The translations under genes were made by a program, and so were the position numbers. From Chlorops oryzae (taxonomy: Eukaryota; Arthropoda; Insecta; Diptera; Chloropidae): a stretch of DNA of 64,000 nt. Under the pieces are notes generated by a model. That model had not been told where the DNA came from and ran no database searches. It saw only the letters and a program-made list of their open reading frames with translations. Positions 1 through 11,344 of this stretch are shown piece by piece (the first letter of the stretch is position 1; each line of letters starts with the position of its first letter). The DNA is taken from positions 55,803,916 to 55,867,915 of the forward strand of contig CM035806.1 in the NCBI GenBank assembly GCA_020466095.1. The letters are read 5' to 3'.

Positions 1-68
1 CGTCGATCGGGATAAGCGCGACGCAGCTCACGATTCACATTCGATTGGAATTTCTTCATATCGAATAG
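1..68 (-). CDS. exp: Atypical Smad (MH2) protein, exp/reb-like, fifth coding exon seen (incomplete at window edge)
   Basis: Read on the minus strand, this exon follows an acceptor TGTTGCAG (+ strand 69-76) and runs off the left edge. It adds LFDMKKFQ and then a basic NRELRRAYPDR stretch, residues 173-194 of the joined protein, and stops in mid-codon (two spare bases). In Smad MH2 domains the equivalent stretch is the IFNNQEF region followed by the long helix, and the spacing here fits. The phase (0) matches the preceding exon at 225-392. The remaining C-terminal part of MH2 and the stop codon lie outside the window. Function is as given for the exon at 12330-12487. The splice evidence is seen directly; the family assignment is from motif memory. 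Confidence 0.8.
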
Positions 69-224
69 CTGCAACAGGAGGACGACAAGAACGGAACGGA
101 ATAGCATTCATAAATCATAAAAAATATATACATGTATACATCTATATATATATATATATATATATATTAGTACGTGTGTACGTAAGGTATTGTATGTACG
201 CATTTTGAGCATTTTGCAACATAC

Positions 225-392
225 CTTGACTATTTTTTCACTCTCCAATGCTTGATTGGGCAATTTCAGAATATCAGCGCCGATCGAAGTCTCCTCATTG
301 GGACTGCTCGCCGTGCTCTTTATATAGACATTGCTCTTGGCATACCGACGTATTAGGATGTTACCAGCATCGTCCATTTTGATTTTTACACC
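225..392 (-). CDS. exp: Atypical Smad (MH2) protein, exp/reb-like, fourth coding exon
   Basis: A 168 bp exon of 56 codons in phase 0 at both ends. The acceptor is CTTTCAAG and the donor is AAG|GTATGT (exon ends at 225). It encodes residues 117-172, beginning GVKIKMDDAGNILIRRYAKS and ending ESEKIVK. Joined to the exon at 518-590 it gives HIGQ-GVKI, the counterpart of the HIG-K/R-GV motif of Smad MH2 domains, followed by the strand pair that in Smads reads GGEV.AECLS...FVQS. The frame stays open upstream of the acceptor, so a larger unspliced frame exists, but the splice-site pair and family alignment favour the boundary used here. The introns either side are short, 156 and 125 bp. Confidence 0.85.
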
Positions 393-517
393 CTTGAAAG
401 AATTTCCAAAAACTTTATCAAACTTTCTAATATATAGAATTTGGTTATTTTGAGTGGAACACCCCCGGGCGAAATCGGTTGTTCTTCACAGCCTTTCAAT
501 TCTACGCAAAAACTCAC

Positions 518-590
518 CTGCCCAATATGCCTTTTTAGCTCTTCCGTTTTGGGATCTCGCATCGGATTATCGAAGCCGCACAGCCCGATT
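518..590 (-). CDS. exp: Atypical Smad (MH2) protein, exp/reb-like, third coding exon
   Basis: A 73 bp exon. The acceptor is GATTTTTAG and the donor is CAG|GTGAGT. The first base completes an Arg codon begun at the end of the exon at 12330-12487 (AG+A); the other 24 codons read IGLCGFDNPMRDPKTEELKR and then HIGQ, residues 93-116. This lines up with the Smad segment GLLSNVNRN...TRRHIG, which includes the invariant HIG turn. The exon is separated from its upstream partner by 11.7 kb of repeat-filled intron. Exact phase agreement across that distance is strong evidence that both belong to one gene. Confidence 0.85.
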
Positions 591-3500
591 CTAAAAATCG
601 CGAACAGAAACAGTAAAAGCATTCAAAAGCAATTCCATTTGGCATTTAAAGAAAATATATATGCAAAAATATTTATTAACACGTATGTACATTGTACACT
701 GTTATTGGCACCAGTCCATACTAAGCGCTCTCAAAGTTCGTGGCTTAAGTCTTTCGTTTGCGTTTAATTGGAACGTTTGAAGCGATTCAGAAACTGCTTC
801 GGCTTTTGGCTTAGACTGCGGCTTCTTTTGCATACGAGCAACGTCAATTGACCACTATGAGCTCCATATCGAGCTACGTACTTGAAATTATCAGTTATTT
901 TACTTATGCATATGTGTAATTACACGAAAAAAATAAAATAAAATAAAATAAAATAAAAAAGAGAGCCAAGCGAAAACGGCGAAACAGAAATATGCACTTA
1001 GAATACGGAATGTGCGGAATGCCTTTTTTAGCATTTCGAGACCTCGGAGACAGTGGTTTTGTACGATTTATGCACCTCTCTTGGACGCTCTATTGCGGAC
1101 GCCAGAGTGACTGCTTTTGTGCAAATCATACCGATTTCTAAAACAGAGCTGGGTACTTCAACTACTTAATTTCAACTTTTTCAATATCTTTTCATTGCAA
1201 TTCTTCCATATTGTTACTTTATTCTTTTGGGGTCATAGTCAACGACCTTGATTGTGTCCAGGACAGTTTAAACCGAGTTTTATATGAAAATTTTGAAGAA
1301 ATTCAATTTTGACAAAGGTATTTGAATGAGTTACACTGGCATGAAGACTAACAGAATAAATTCGATTTTCTTAAGCCGAGTTGAAGACTACGGCCCCTGA
1401 TGAAAAATTTTTTTTTTTTTGTAATTTTTTCTGTAATGACATATGATTCTTGCAAGCCCGTTTACTTAGCACTGATCTTAATTGCGAGAACTTATTGATC
1501 AGCCATGAATGTTGTTTTCAAAAAAGAAAAACTAAAGTTGATTGTTTTTTTTTCAATATTTTTCTTCAATATTTCTTTGTTTTGTAATCTTCTTGAGGCT
1601 TTTGAGAACACTTCTTCACGCTCGAGTTTCGCTGCAGAAGATTTGTTCGAATTCTGAAAATCTCGATTCAACGATGCGTGATGAATTTGCTTTGGCACAG
1701 TGATGCTGTGATTTATGGCTCAGAATATAGACAAAAAAGGCTTAGCATGAAAATGTGTGTCAGCTTAACCGTTCGTCTGTCCGTTCGTCCGTTCGTCTGT
1801 CCCTTTGCTGTGTACGTTTTCGCCATGTTTTCTATCTCAAGGCTTAAGCTCTTATCATGACAATTAGTCACGTTGTTATTCAGAAAAATATCGAAAGCAC
1901 TAAAATGCAAGCACAACGATGCAGAAAAACAAGTGATTATGCTTAAGTATGGGGAAGCAAATTTTTGTGCGGCGTATAGAAGGGGGGGATTTTGTTGAAT
2001 TCGTTATTAGAAAAATCGATATTTTTTCGGCTCAAATCCATCGATTTATGTTGGGCAATAAATCTTTGAGCCGTCGACAGCAGGCCAAATGTGCCTTTGC
2101 TTTGGGTCTTGTGCCATGTGCCTTGCGCTTTGCGCCTTCGTAGCTGTGAGTGAACGGGGAATGGCGCGCCGATGCAACATTGAATCGCCTCAATTGTCAG
2201 CTCAGTCGCTCAGTCGCTCAGTCGCTCAGTCAGTCAACTTGTTTCGTGTGAGCATAGACAACTTTTACTTTCAACAACAATTGCAGCAGACATTCTGATG
2301 TGACTGCAGCAGCACCAGCTGAACAACTATAGCGACGGCGACGGCAACGGCAACGGCAACGGCAACAACTACAGCTCGAATGAAGCCTCAAAAGTGAGCG
2401 CTGGCACAATGGCCCTAGCAAAATGCAAAAAGCAAAAAGCACATATTTTATGGGTAGCGAGGCGTGAATAGTCGTGGTGCGGGCATGACGCAAGGGGGGA
2501 CGCAGCCAGTAGTTCAGCCAACAGTGGCTGAGACACGTCAAGAAACTGGAGTGATCCGAACGACGAAGGCTTGTGGTGTTTGGCGTACCAAGCACACGTA
2601 CCGAGACTGCAATTTTCTGACTGCAAGGTCGTCGAGTATTAAAAGTCTTGAGGCGATTGCTGGAATAACAGCAGCGACCAGCGACCAGTAACCAGCAACC
2701 AGCGAGCAACAAATACAACAACAACTACGAAAACAACAGCAGCAATGCATGGTCAACATTCGAACGATTAACGGCAACAAAGCCAGAAAGCCAGAAAGCC
2801 AGATACAAGCACGCTTGGTGTACAGTGGCTGAGCTGTGCTGGTTTTCAAGAGTAAGAAATAACTCATATGGGCGGGTGTATTGTACACACCCAAGTTGCA
2901 GATGGGAGTCATTTGTACGTGGGGCACTCTACTAAATTAGCATTCAAACGGAGGTGATTTGCCATATTTTTTTTATATTTTTTTTTTGCCTTCTCTCGTT
3001 TGACGAGATTTGAAAATAGTTCAGACATAAGTTTGTGGAGACAAGGCTTTTAGGGTCATTTCATAGCATTTCAGCGGCCATCCTCTAAATGAATCAATTG
3101 CTAACTTTTATGTCCACGAAGAAAAGTCTTCGATTAAAAGGAATATGCGAAACGGTTATGAAGCCAAAAAAGGATTTAACGGTAATTTTTATTAGCTTTT
3201 AGAGACTTCTCATGGTAATCGTTAACATATATATACATACATATACATATATGACAGTAATTATTTTCAAACACTGAAAAGAATTCCTGCTTACGATAGA
3301 ATATAAGACGCTAGGGCAATTACTGTTATTAAAAAAACAAAAAAAAACAAAAAGTCAAATGTAAGCAGTAAGTAATAAAAGCAGTTCCCGAAAGTGTGCG
3401 ATTCATGCAGGAATTCCCTGTATTTGGTTTCGCTAGATTGGCTACATATCGATTTTAAATCGGTTTGAATAGTGTGGCCGAGAATTAAGCTGCGCATTTT

Positions 3501-3903
3501 AATTCATATTTTCATTAATGGAGTCGGCGTTAAACTATGGGTCCCACTGTTCCCATACAACCAATTGTTTAAACACAAATTCTCAGTTAGTCTTCAATAT
3601 GATTCACCCACTAGTCGTTGGTTCCGTGGCAAGTACACCGATGAAGCTAAAATTTGCCTATAAAACGATTCGATTCGGAATCGGCGATAAACTACTTTAG
3701 GTCCCACTGTTCATTCTAAAGCAATACAGACAGCGACAGGTCGGCGGTAAGAAAAAGTTCGTCGCATCATTAAGACCACAAAGCGTACCCCGTTGTAAGC
3801 GGGATTAACAATCGCTAAGAAAAGACTAATGGATCAAAATATCTCGTAAGCTGTTGAACATTTGATTTTCCTGTCTATAGGTTTAAGCCTTGAACATCGA
3901 GAA
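591..3903. other. Left part of an 11.7 kb exp intron
   Basis: No gene seen. It holds an (AAAAT)n tract at 927-960, GTTCGTCTGTCC-type repeats at 1768-1806, CAGTCGCT repeats at 2197-2237, a CGGCAA run at 2334-2372 and AG/CAA-rich sequence to about 2780. The 2150-2400 stretch is GC-richer, and its composition and the AAAA|GTGAGC site at 2390 resemble a fly 5' UTR on the plus strand. No coding frame follows. Confidence 0.5.
2197..2237. repeat. CAGTCGCT tandem repeat
   Basis: Imperfect octamer repeats (CAGTCGCT/CAGT) in a GC-richer stretch, followed by a CGGCAA hexamer run at 2334-2372. Confidence 0.8.
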
Positions 3904-3914
3904 CACTAGTTTAC

Positions 3915-3947
<33 letters not shown>

Positions 3948-4312
3948 AGAGACGAAATGATGGTTTTTAGACTAAATTGGGGTCGCTGATGACGAAAATG
4001 GCATCCGTTTATTTTTCCAAAGAATACTTTTTGAGATATACGCAAAAAACGTGTTTGTTTTGGTTACTTTATGAGATTTTGCCGAAGAACTCAAACACTA
4101 CCCGCCTAAATAACATAAAATTTTATTAGTCTAAAGCAGAAAACTCTCATCTTTGCAACGGTATATCATATGTCACAATCGGTGTCTTAATTTGTTAGCT
4201 ATAGACATTTGAACTTGCAATTTTGACTTTTTTGGGTTTTTTTTTAAATTTGCAAAAGTTCATTTGAACTTTTAAGTACTAACAAAATTTAAAAAATTTT
4301 TTTAGTAACTAA

Positions 4313-4865
4313 CGGCCGGTTTCACCACATCAATTTAATTGAAAATTAATTAAATTTTTCTAGTTTCTGTTTCACCATTCAAAATTAATTCATATTTAAC
4401 TTTCATTTAAATGAGCCTTGGTGCCCATTTAAATATGATTTAAATATGACAAAAGCAACTCTGTTTTCGTGTTGAAAACAGCTGACGCAAAGAATTCAAA
4501 GAATTGCTGATCTGCTCATTCTTGGACATAACGCGTTGAACTCCTCCGCGACAATATCCCATGCCTTTTCTTTTTCACCAGGTCTTACTTTTCCCGTTCT
4601 TTTATTTTCCAAGACACCCTTTTGCCTCTTCACTAAATTAAGTAAAATTTCTATTTCCTCTTCCGAAAAATTCTTTGTTCGCACATTTCCCTCCATGTTC
4701 AATTTTAAAAAAATCAGCTGATTTCGCAAGTGCTGCCACTTTTCTCATGTGTCAAATTCAAATCTTGGTGAAACTGAAAATAATTAAATTTCAATTTAAA
4801 TATAAAATTAAATTAAAATTAATTTTAATTTAAGTTCCGATAAAAATTTTTGGTGAAACCGGCTG
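4313..4865. mobile_element. PIF-Harbinger-like element nested in the CACTA element
   Basis: The TIRs are CGGCCGGTTTCACCA (left) and CAGCCGGTTTCACCA (right, complement), differing at one base. The flanks are TAA/TAA (4310-4312, 4866-4868), the 3 bp T-A-rich duplication typical of PIF-Harbinger. Subterminal sequence is rich in AATTAATT. It carries a Myb/SANT-like frame but no DDE nuclease frame, so it is presumably mobilised in trans. Confidence 0.8.
4496..4729 (-). CDS. Myb/SANT-like DNA-binding protein of the Harbinger element
   Basis: A 77-codon frame filling the middle of the nested element. The likely initiator is the internal Met at 4694-4696 (MEGNVRTKNFSEEEIEILLN). Residues after it, with a spaced W in KAWDIVAEEFNAL, fit the first half of the Myb/SANT-like domain of the accessory protein encoded by PIF-Harbinger transposons, which binds TIRs and carries the transposase into the nucleus. 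The frame ends soon after this domain, so the protein is short or truncated. Family assignment is by motif pattern, not a database match. Confidence 0.55.
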   Translation of the reverse strand: MRNQLIFLKLNMEGNVRTKNFSEEEIEILLNLVKRQKGVLENKRTGKVRPGEKEKAWDIVAEEFNALCPRMSRSAIL

Positions 4866-5619
4866 TAAAAGTGATATACAAATATTTAGCGTATATAAAA
4901 AACATAATTTCTCCAAAATCGGATGAAAAATATAGAAGTTATAAGAGATTTTCCACAAAAAAAAAAAAAACGGATGCCATTTTCGTCATCAGCGACCCCA
5001 AATTGGTCTAAAAACCATCATTTCGTCTCTGCTCTCGCGATAGTCTTAAATTCTGTAAACTAGTGGAATAGATATAGATTTAGCGCTCCTGAAAAAAAAT
5101 TCCATCTGGTAGATAAAAATAGGAAAAAAGTCTCCAAAAATCAAAAAAGGGTTTTTCATCTCTTTTCACCATTTCTGGCCAACAGATCCCAAGCCGGTAG
5201 GATTTCGATGAAAGTTTTTTGATTAAAATGAAAAAAAAAAAAAAAAAAAACTCGGACCGCACCAGCTGTACCTACTAATCCCGGTGCCGTATTTTGATAC
5301 TGCAAGGTTGAAATATTTTACCCGAAGTCGGAAGGAAAAAATAAAAATTTCCCAGGTTTTTACAGTGCTGTGAGAAAGTTTTCACTCAGAAATGCAAATC
5401 CCGAGACATCCGACAGAATCAATTAAAAACTATGCCTATTGGGAAGGGTATTTCGATTCCGCAGATGCCGAAGATTGCCATTCGCAAGTAGTGAAAGCGT
5501 TTCCATTAACATTGCTAGCAGAGCTTCGATCGATCCAGTGTAAATATACATATTAGATATTACATACAATTCCTGAGAAATATCAGTATAAAACGCTCGA
5601 GAGATATAAAAAAGTAACT

Positions 5620-5960
5620 ATATGCAAAACGGTTATTATTCCAATATTACTGTACGTCAGCGAGACATGATCACTGCGCAAAGAAGACGAGAAGAAGATC
5701 AGCACATATATTAATCCAGTTAAGCGTTAATAGGCTGAGATGGGCTGGGCATATAATAAGAGCCACCGAAGACTATCCCTGAGGAAAAATTTTATTTGGT
5801 AAATGTCGAGAGGACACCCCAAGCTATGATGGATCGATGGAAGTGGTCAGGACGCGCAAATTCTTGGTATTCGATCCTGGTGAATGAGTGAACGAGACCA
5901 GACAAGTTGGAGTCTCAAATTGCAGTAGGCGAAGACTCGATAAGGGTTGCAGGATCGCCA
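5620..5960 (+). pseudogene. Non-LTR retrotransposon reverse transcriptase, C-terminal remnant
   Basis: Reading on plus and switching frame once, I see LLYVSET*SLRKEDEKK, then RLRWAGHIIRATEDYP, then RGHPKL*WIDG...DAQILGIRSW and ERDQTSWS. These are the consecutive C-terminal landmarks of RTE/CR1-type reverse transcriptases (LLYGSETW, LRW.GH..R, GRP..RW.D). Several stops fall where the family has Trp (TGG to TGA/TAG), and there is a frameshift near 5811. The copy is dead. Confidence 0.7.
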
Positions 5961-7068
5961 TCCATGATGATGGTATATTATAAAATGTACGCATTTATTT
6001 TGGAAAATGTTTCGAAAACGTTCTTATTTTCGCCTTTCTGTGAGGGTTTCTTTTTCGGAATTCGGTGTGAAGAGACTCTTTTCGCCTTAATGCCATACTA
6101 TCCATGTACATTCGAGATTAATGAGTCTGCATGCGTGCAGGTGACGACGCACATATGTCAGCTTAATTAACAATAACAAGAACGAGGATTGTTAACTTGG
6201 ACACTTGCATGCAGTGTGTTACTTTGAAATCGTTTTGTCAAACCATTTAGACCACGATGACGTGCACGCAATCTGCATGGGATCAAGAGATCAACGCTAG
6301 GACTACGATACATTTTAAATGAGTCTATGAAGCCATGAGTGCTATAAATAATGCTAATGCAGATCCTACAGCCGATCTTGAAGATCACATTAATTAAAAG
6401 AAATGAAGAACAATTTAACGTCTGTCTGCTTACTGCGGTGAGTGAGTGTACTGAAGTGGAGTAGAGTGAAGTGGAGTGGCGTGGCGTGGCGTGGAGTGCA
6501 GTGCAAGGGAGTGAAGTGCAGAGGAGTCGAGTTGAGCAAAGACGAGAAGTGAAGATGAATTGGGATTTGAAGCGTTTGGCTGCAAGTGAAAATGCGAATG
6601 ACGCATCGAATGCCATGGACCAGAGCAAAGCGGTTGCAATGCTGCAAAGCTGAAGACCACACAGCTTCTATGTGCCTAGCAACATGGCGTTGTTCTAGTC
6701 GCATTTTGTAATCGTAGAATGCAAATTTGATGCACGATAAGTGGCACGCAACCTTCTCTACCGAGAAATCGTTTGAAATGCGAAATGAAAAATTCCTAAG
6801 TTGGGGTCATCATCTATCAAATGCGACGAATCGCAACTAGTTGCCAATTTAATAGCTCTTTAAACACAATGGACGAAGGGAAACGAAGCGAAGAAAAAAA
6901 ATTTTAATAAAAAAACAAAGACGTCAAAAAAAACTGAAAGACAAGAAACAAAATGAAGCCAAACGGCGGAAACGTTTCGTGATCATTTTTTCGATTTTCC
7001 ATTTCCCATCGCTGCTGACAAGGCAAAATTATTCTCCCGCCATGAGAGTCCAATTATTCTATTTACTC

Positions 7069-7099
<31 letters not shown>

Positions 7100-8247
7100 G
7101 TGAAATTAATTTGTTTTCAACTATTTAAATGCGAGTAGACCAGAGCAAATGCACGAGCATTATTTTGAAGACGTACGAACTGAAGGCACCTGTATTCGAA
7201 TTTGAATTTGAATTTGAATTTGGACGGCCTACGGTCTTAACCTTGAAAATCTCTTGTCTGTTCATGACTGCTGTTGGTTTCCTTTCGTCTCTGCAGCGTC
7301 GCACAGTGTTCCGTGAGAGGCCAAAAATGCAAAAACTTTTTGCCTGAATTTTGAAGAAAAATTTTATGGGCTCTTGTTGGGAATAAATTGAAATAGAGCA
7401 ATCCAAATTTTTGTTTAATTATTCTTAGCAGTTTCGGCATAGCGGAGCCGCCAAAATTCAAATTGCTCGCAAAACAAAAAAACAGTTTTCAAACGGTCTA
7501 CTGATATGTTCGATTTCTTAAATTAAAAAGAATTTTATTGCCTCTCGTGTGCTTCGATATTTACGTTCTGTAGGTGCCTCAAATTTTCAATAAGGCCTTC
7601 AACTTTATCGAAATATTGTTATAGGGATTCATGCAGCTTTGAAAATGACTTTGTAAATTTTCATATCGGAAATTTGCATATAGATTTTGACATTTCAGTG
7701 ACAAATTTCTCGTTTCGTAAAGTTCCCCAAGCTGAATGAATGCCACTAATATAAAACTTTTTGAGGGGTAAAAAAAAAAAATATTAAAACAAATATCTCT
7801 AATTTTTAAAATATTTTATTACCTGAAGTATGGGTTTTTTGTTTAGTGGTCTATGAGCAAAGAATTCAAAATTCCTACCTTTGGGTAGCGATATCAACTT
7901 ATTTAAATAGTGAGAGAAGAAATATGGAAGATACACCACACGAATATGATGGGTAATGTGAGGAAATACTTTGAAAATGTGAAAATATTACAAGTTAGTA
8001 CATGTTAAATGATCAATTATGTCATTTTTTTTTTTTTTTTTTTTTTGTATAATTTTGAACAATGAGCAATGGAATATATGATTCCTATCATTTGGTTTCA
8101 TTATATACCACTAACCCGTACTCTTGCTAAAACAAATATGTCGTCGTAACAGTCTTTCAGATTTGTTTCATTACTTTTATCGAACAATCTGTAAAGGTTA
8201 TTCGCATTTTTAATTTCTCGCCACTGAATACTGAATGGAACATAATA
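5961..8247. other. Intron, no gene seen
   Basis: It contains a GTGGA/GTGGC pentamer minisatellite at about 6440-6530, a poly-T run at 7075-7099, a (GAATTT)n run at about 7195-7222 and poly-T at 8026-8046. Open frames here follow these repeats and look non-coding. Confidence 0.5.
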
Positions 8248-8479
8248 GTGGTATTCAAGCAGCTGTGAAAATTGAAGTGTGCAAATTTTGCCCTTTTGTA
8301 TGAACGACCCTGCGAAGAATGAGTGCAAAACTTGTGCGATAACATGGCGCAAATTTTGCCCATCAAAATCGATGTGCAATACTTGTGCCCGGCCGCGGAA
8401 TTTTTTTTCCATACAAACAAATTTGCACAGACGCAAAATTTGCGCGGGTGCAAAAATTGCACACCTGCTTGAATCCCAC
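8248..8479. mobile_element. MITE, GTGGTATTCAAGCAG family, copy 1
   Basis: The ends are GTGGTATTCAAGCAGCTGTG and the complement of GTGGGATTCAAGCAGGTGTG, with TA on both flanks (8246-8247, 8480-8481), suggesting a Tc1/mariner-type TA target. The interior is built from repeated GCAAAATTTGC-like palindromes. Copy 2 is at 8864-9157. Confidence 0.75.
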
Positions 8480-8863
8480 TAATAATTTCAGTTCAAAATC
8501 ATTGTATTGTGCATGGAACAGTTTGAATTGAGTGCAAAGGTTAGATTTTGAAACTTTAATTGCACTTTAGTTGCCTAGGTGCGATATACACTATAAATCT
8601 CTGAACGTAGAATGGGCGAAGTTTGAGAAGCGGCGTTGCGCCCATTGGAGTATACTGTTTTTTTTTTTCTTCTTTTAATCCTAAATAAGCTGCATACCGA
8701 GATTTGGCATTCAAACATCAAAATTGTGGAAATTAGAATATCACTTTATATGGGAGGTGGACGTGACAGTTGGCGGAATTCTATGATTTTCTCAAAATTT
8801 CTTAATTTGGGCTATAGCTAGTAGTACTCGCACAAAATTTCACTGTTCTACGACCACTCATTA

Positions 8864-9157
8864 GTGGTATTCAAGCAGGTGCGCAAAATTTGCGCCCTCG
8901 GAAATTTCGCGAGCTCGCTAATTATTTTGTATGAAAAATAGTTTCCGCAGGCTCGGAAATTTTTGCACGCCTACTGTGATGCGCAAAATATGCGCGATAT
9001 TCGCTTCTTCTTCTTCTTTCAACACAGTAAACATTGAAACCAGCTGTTTTCGCAAAAATCTTACACACGCTTTGCATAAGGGTCGTTCAAGCAATAGTAT
9101 AAAGTTTGCGCGCGCAAAATTTGCACATAGCTATTTCCGAGCCTGCTTGAATACCAC
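8864..9157. mobile_element. MITE, GTGGTATTCAAGCAG family, copy 2
   Basis: The ends are GTGGTATTCAAGCAGGTGCG and the complement of GTGGTATTCAAGCAGGCTC, flanked by TA (8862-8863, 9158-9159). The interior again contains GCGCAAAATTTGCGC palindromes. It is 385 bp from copy 1. Confidence 0.75.
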
Positions 9158-10242
9158 TATTGTATTTTTGGCCACTGAATGTATGGAGACGAGACACTGT
9201 GCTTCGCGTCGCTTCGAGTTCGCAAAGTCATTAGGTCTTAAAAGTTATAGGCACTCATATTAACCTGTCGACTTTAATGCGAAATGCTTCACCGGAAGTT
9301 GGGAATTTGCGAAATTTTTTTCCTTTCCATTTTTTTTTTTTTTGGAAGATGCCAAACGCTGTAAAGTCGCGTTTGCAAGATTTTCATACGAATTATTTAT
9401 TTATTTATTGGTATTTTTGTTTTTGCTCAATCAAAACCACAATGAACAGGTTTTTATTGTTTTTTTAATTTTTATTTTTTTTTTTTTATATTAAGCTTGA
9501 AAGTTTCGCTTTCGGCTGATCTATTATCGTATGCTAAAAGCCACTGAGCTGCCCTTTACCGTGGCTGATTGACCTAAATTTCATTCGACCTTCTCGGGAT
9601 TCGATTTTGTTGTTTGTTTATTAAATCAAGAGAGTCGGTTCTCTGCATCGTTATTTCACTTTACAAGAACAATCGGGCTGAAAACGTTGCTGCGGCTTGT
9701 CGCGGGGGAACTGAGACACAATTCGTAGATTCCAATCATAAAAGCTTGTATGGCGTGTATTTTAAGGCAAAAATCAACTGTGCTGCTGTCATGCAATGTA
9801 AATCCGTGACATTTCGCAAGCCAAAAAATACAAAAAAAAAAAAAAAAAGTAAAACGGTTTTTTCTTTTTCTTGGTAATGTGTTTTTTTTTCTCTTTATTT
9901 CTTAGATTCTCTGGCTCTTTTGTATGCACAAAAGAAGCCGCAAGATCATCAGCTAAAGATGAACTTTTAGCCGCACTCAAAGGCTTGGTCCAAATGCAAC
10001 GCTGAGTCGTTTTTCAAGCACTGTGTACTCACAAATTAACATATGTTAACCCATCTGTGACAAAATGAAATCTTTAATGTAATATGAACTTTGCTAAATA
10101 TTTATTGAAACTATTTTCAACAGGATTCTTAATTTTAATTGTGTTTGGGACAACAATTTAAACCTTTTTTTTCTATCGTTTTCTTGGATTTTTTTTTAGT
10201 GAAAAAAGAGGAGAATTAATGTTATAAAGCATTTTTATGTAT
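9158..10242. other. Intron, no gene seen
   Basis: AT-rich unique-looking sequence with long T and A runs near 9338, 9475-9487, 9833-9848 and 9884. I see no coding exon or delimited element. Confidence 0.45.
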
Positions 10243-10412
10243 ATCCGATACACTTCATGTCGAGGGTAAATTGCATCTGTCCATGCGTGCGTAATTCCCA
10301 GAACTAGTCGAGATAGACCATACAAAATGGGCATAGAAATGATCAGCGTCACCAGGAGATTCGATTTGGCCATGTCCGTCTGTCTGTCTGTTTGTCTGTC
10401 TGTTGTCTGTCT

Positions 10413-10467
<55 letters not shown>

Positions 10468-10611
10468 TTTTCTGTCTGTTTGTCTGTCTGTTTGTCTGTC
10501 TGTTTGTCTGTCTGTTTGTCTGTCTGTTTGTCTGTCTGTCTGTTTGTCTGTTGTCTGTCTGTTTGTCTGTCTGTTTGTCTGTCTGTTTGTCTGTCTGTTT
10601 GTCTGTCTGTT

Positions 10612-10650
<39 letters not shown>

Positions 10651-10678
10651 TGTCTGTCTGTTCTGTTTGTCTGTCTGT

Positions 10679-10709
<31 letters not shown>

Positions 10710-10710
10710 T

Positions 10711-10805
<95 letters not shown>

Positions 10806-10898
10806 TGTCTGTCTGTTCTGTCTGTCTGTCTGTTTGTCTGTCTGTTTTGTCTGTCTGTTTTGTCTGTCTGTTTGTCTGTCTGTCTGTTTCTGTCTGTT

Positions 10899-10949
<51 letters not shown>

Positions 10950-10979
10950 TCTGTCTGTCTTGTCTGTCTGTCTGTCTGT

Positions 10980-11044
<65 letters not shown>

Positions 11045-11104
11045 TTGTCTGTCTGTTTGTCTGTCTGTTGTCTGTCTGTTTGTCTGTCTGTTTGTCTGTC
11101 TGTT

Positions 11105-11139
<35 letters not shown>

Positions 11140-11153
11140 TCTGTCTGTCTGTT

Positions 11154-11200
<47 letters not shown>

Positions 11201-11344
11201 TTGTCTGTCTGTTTGTCTGTCTGTTATAAAGAAATTGGACAGAAGTCGGCATTCAACCATAAATTGTATACATGTACATACATAGCTAAATTTTTAACTG
11301 CGTAACTTGCATTGCCTGGCTCGCCCGACTATACCGCCCTTACT
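10243..11344 (+). mobile_element. mini-me/Helentron-like element, copy A, with giant tetranucleotide array
   Basis: The left part (10303-10373) shares CGAGATAGACCATACAAAAT and GAAATGATCAGCGTCACCAG with the copies at 38.1 and 55.9 kb. The right end CGCCCGACTATACCGCCCTT resembles the right end of copy B. Between them is a (GTCY)n-type array. Dipteran mini-me elements are known to carry internal proto-microsatellites of this kind. Confidence 0.7.
10374..11224. repeat. TCTG/TTTG tetranucleotide array, about 850 bp
   Basis: An uninterrupted tetranucleotide tract mixing TCTG and TTTG units, with a few one-base slips (TGTTGTC, TGTTCTG). The array has no stop codon in most frames, which creates CLSV- and RQTD-repeat open frames of about 300 codons on both strands; these are not genes. 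Confidence 0.95.

Larger units (their letters stand above)
3904..5065. mobile_element. CACTA-type DNA transposon, non-autonomous, with about 105 bp TIRs
   Basis: The ends are CACTAGTTTACA and its exact complement. Further in, the arms pair again over about 65 bp: 3945-4010 with 4967-5033, containing GCAGAGACGAAATGATGG. The left arm is interrupted by a run of about 30 A. GAA flanks both ends (3901-3903 and 5066-5068). A CACTA terminus with a 3 bp duplication is the hallmark of the CACTA/CMC superfamily. No transposase is present, and a Harbinger element is inserted inside. Confidence 0.75.

Noticed and set aside
10173..11305. Several open frames of about 300 codons (RQTD and CLSV repeats) on both strands
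   Set aside because: All arise from the TCTG/TTTG tetranucleotide array, which lacks stop codons; no non-repeat coding sequence is attached.
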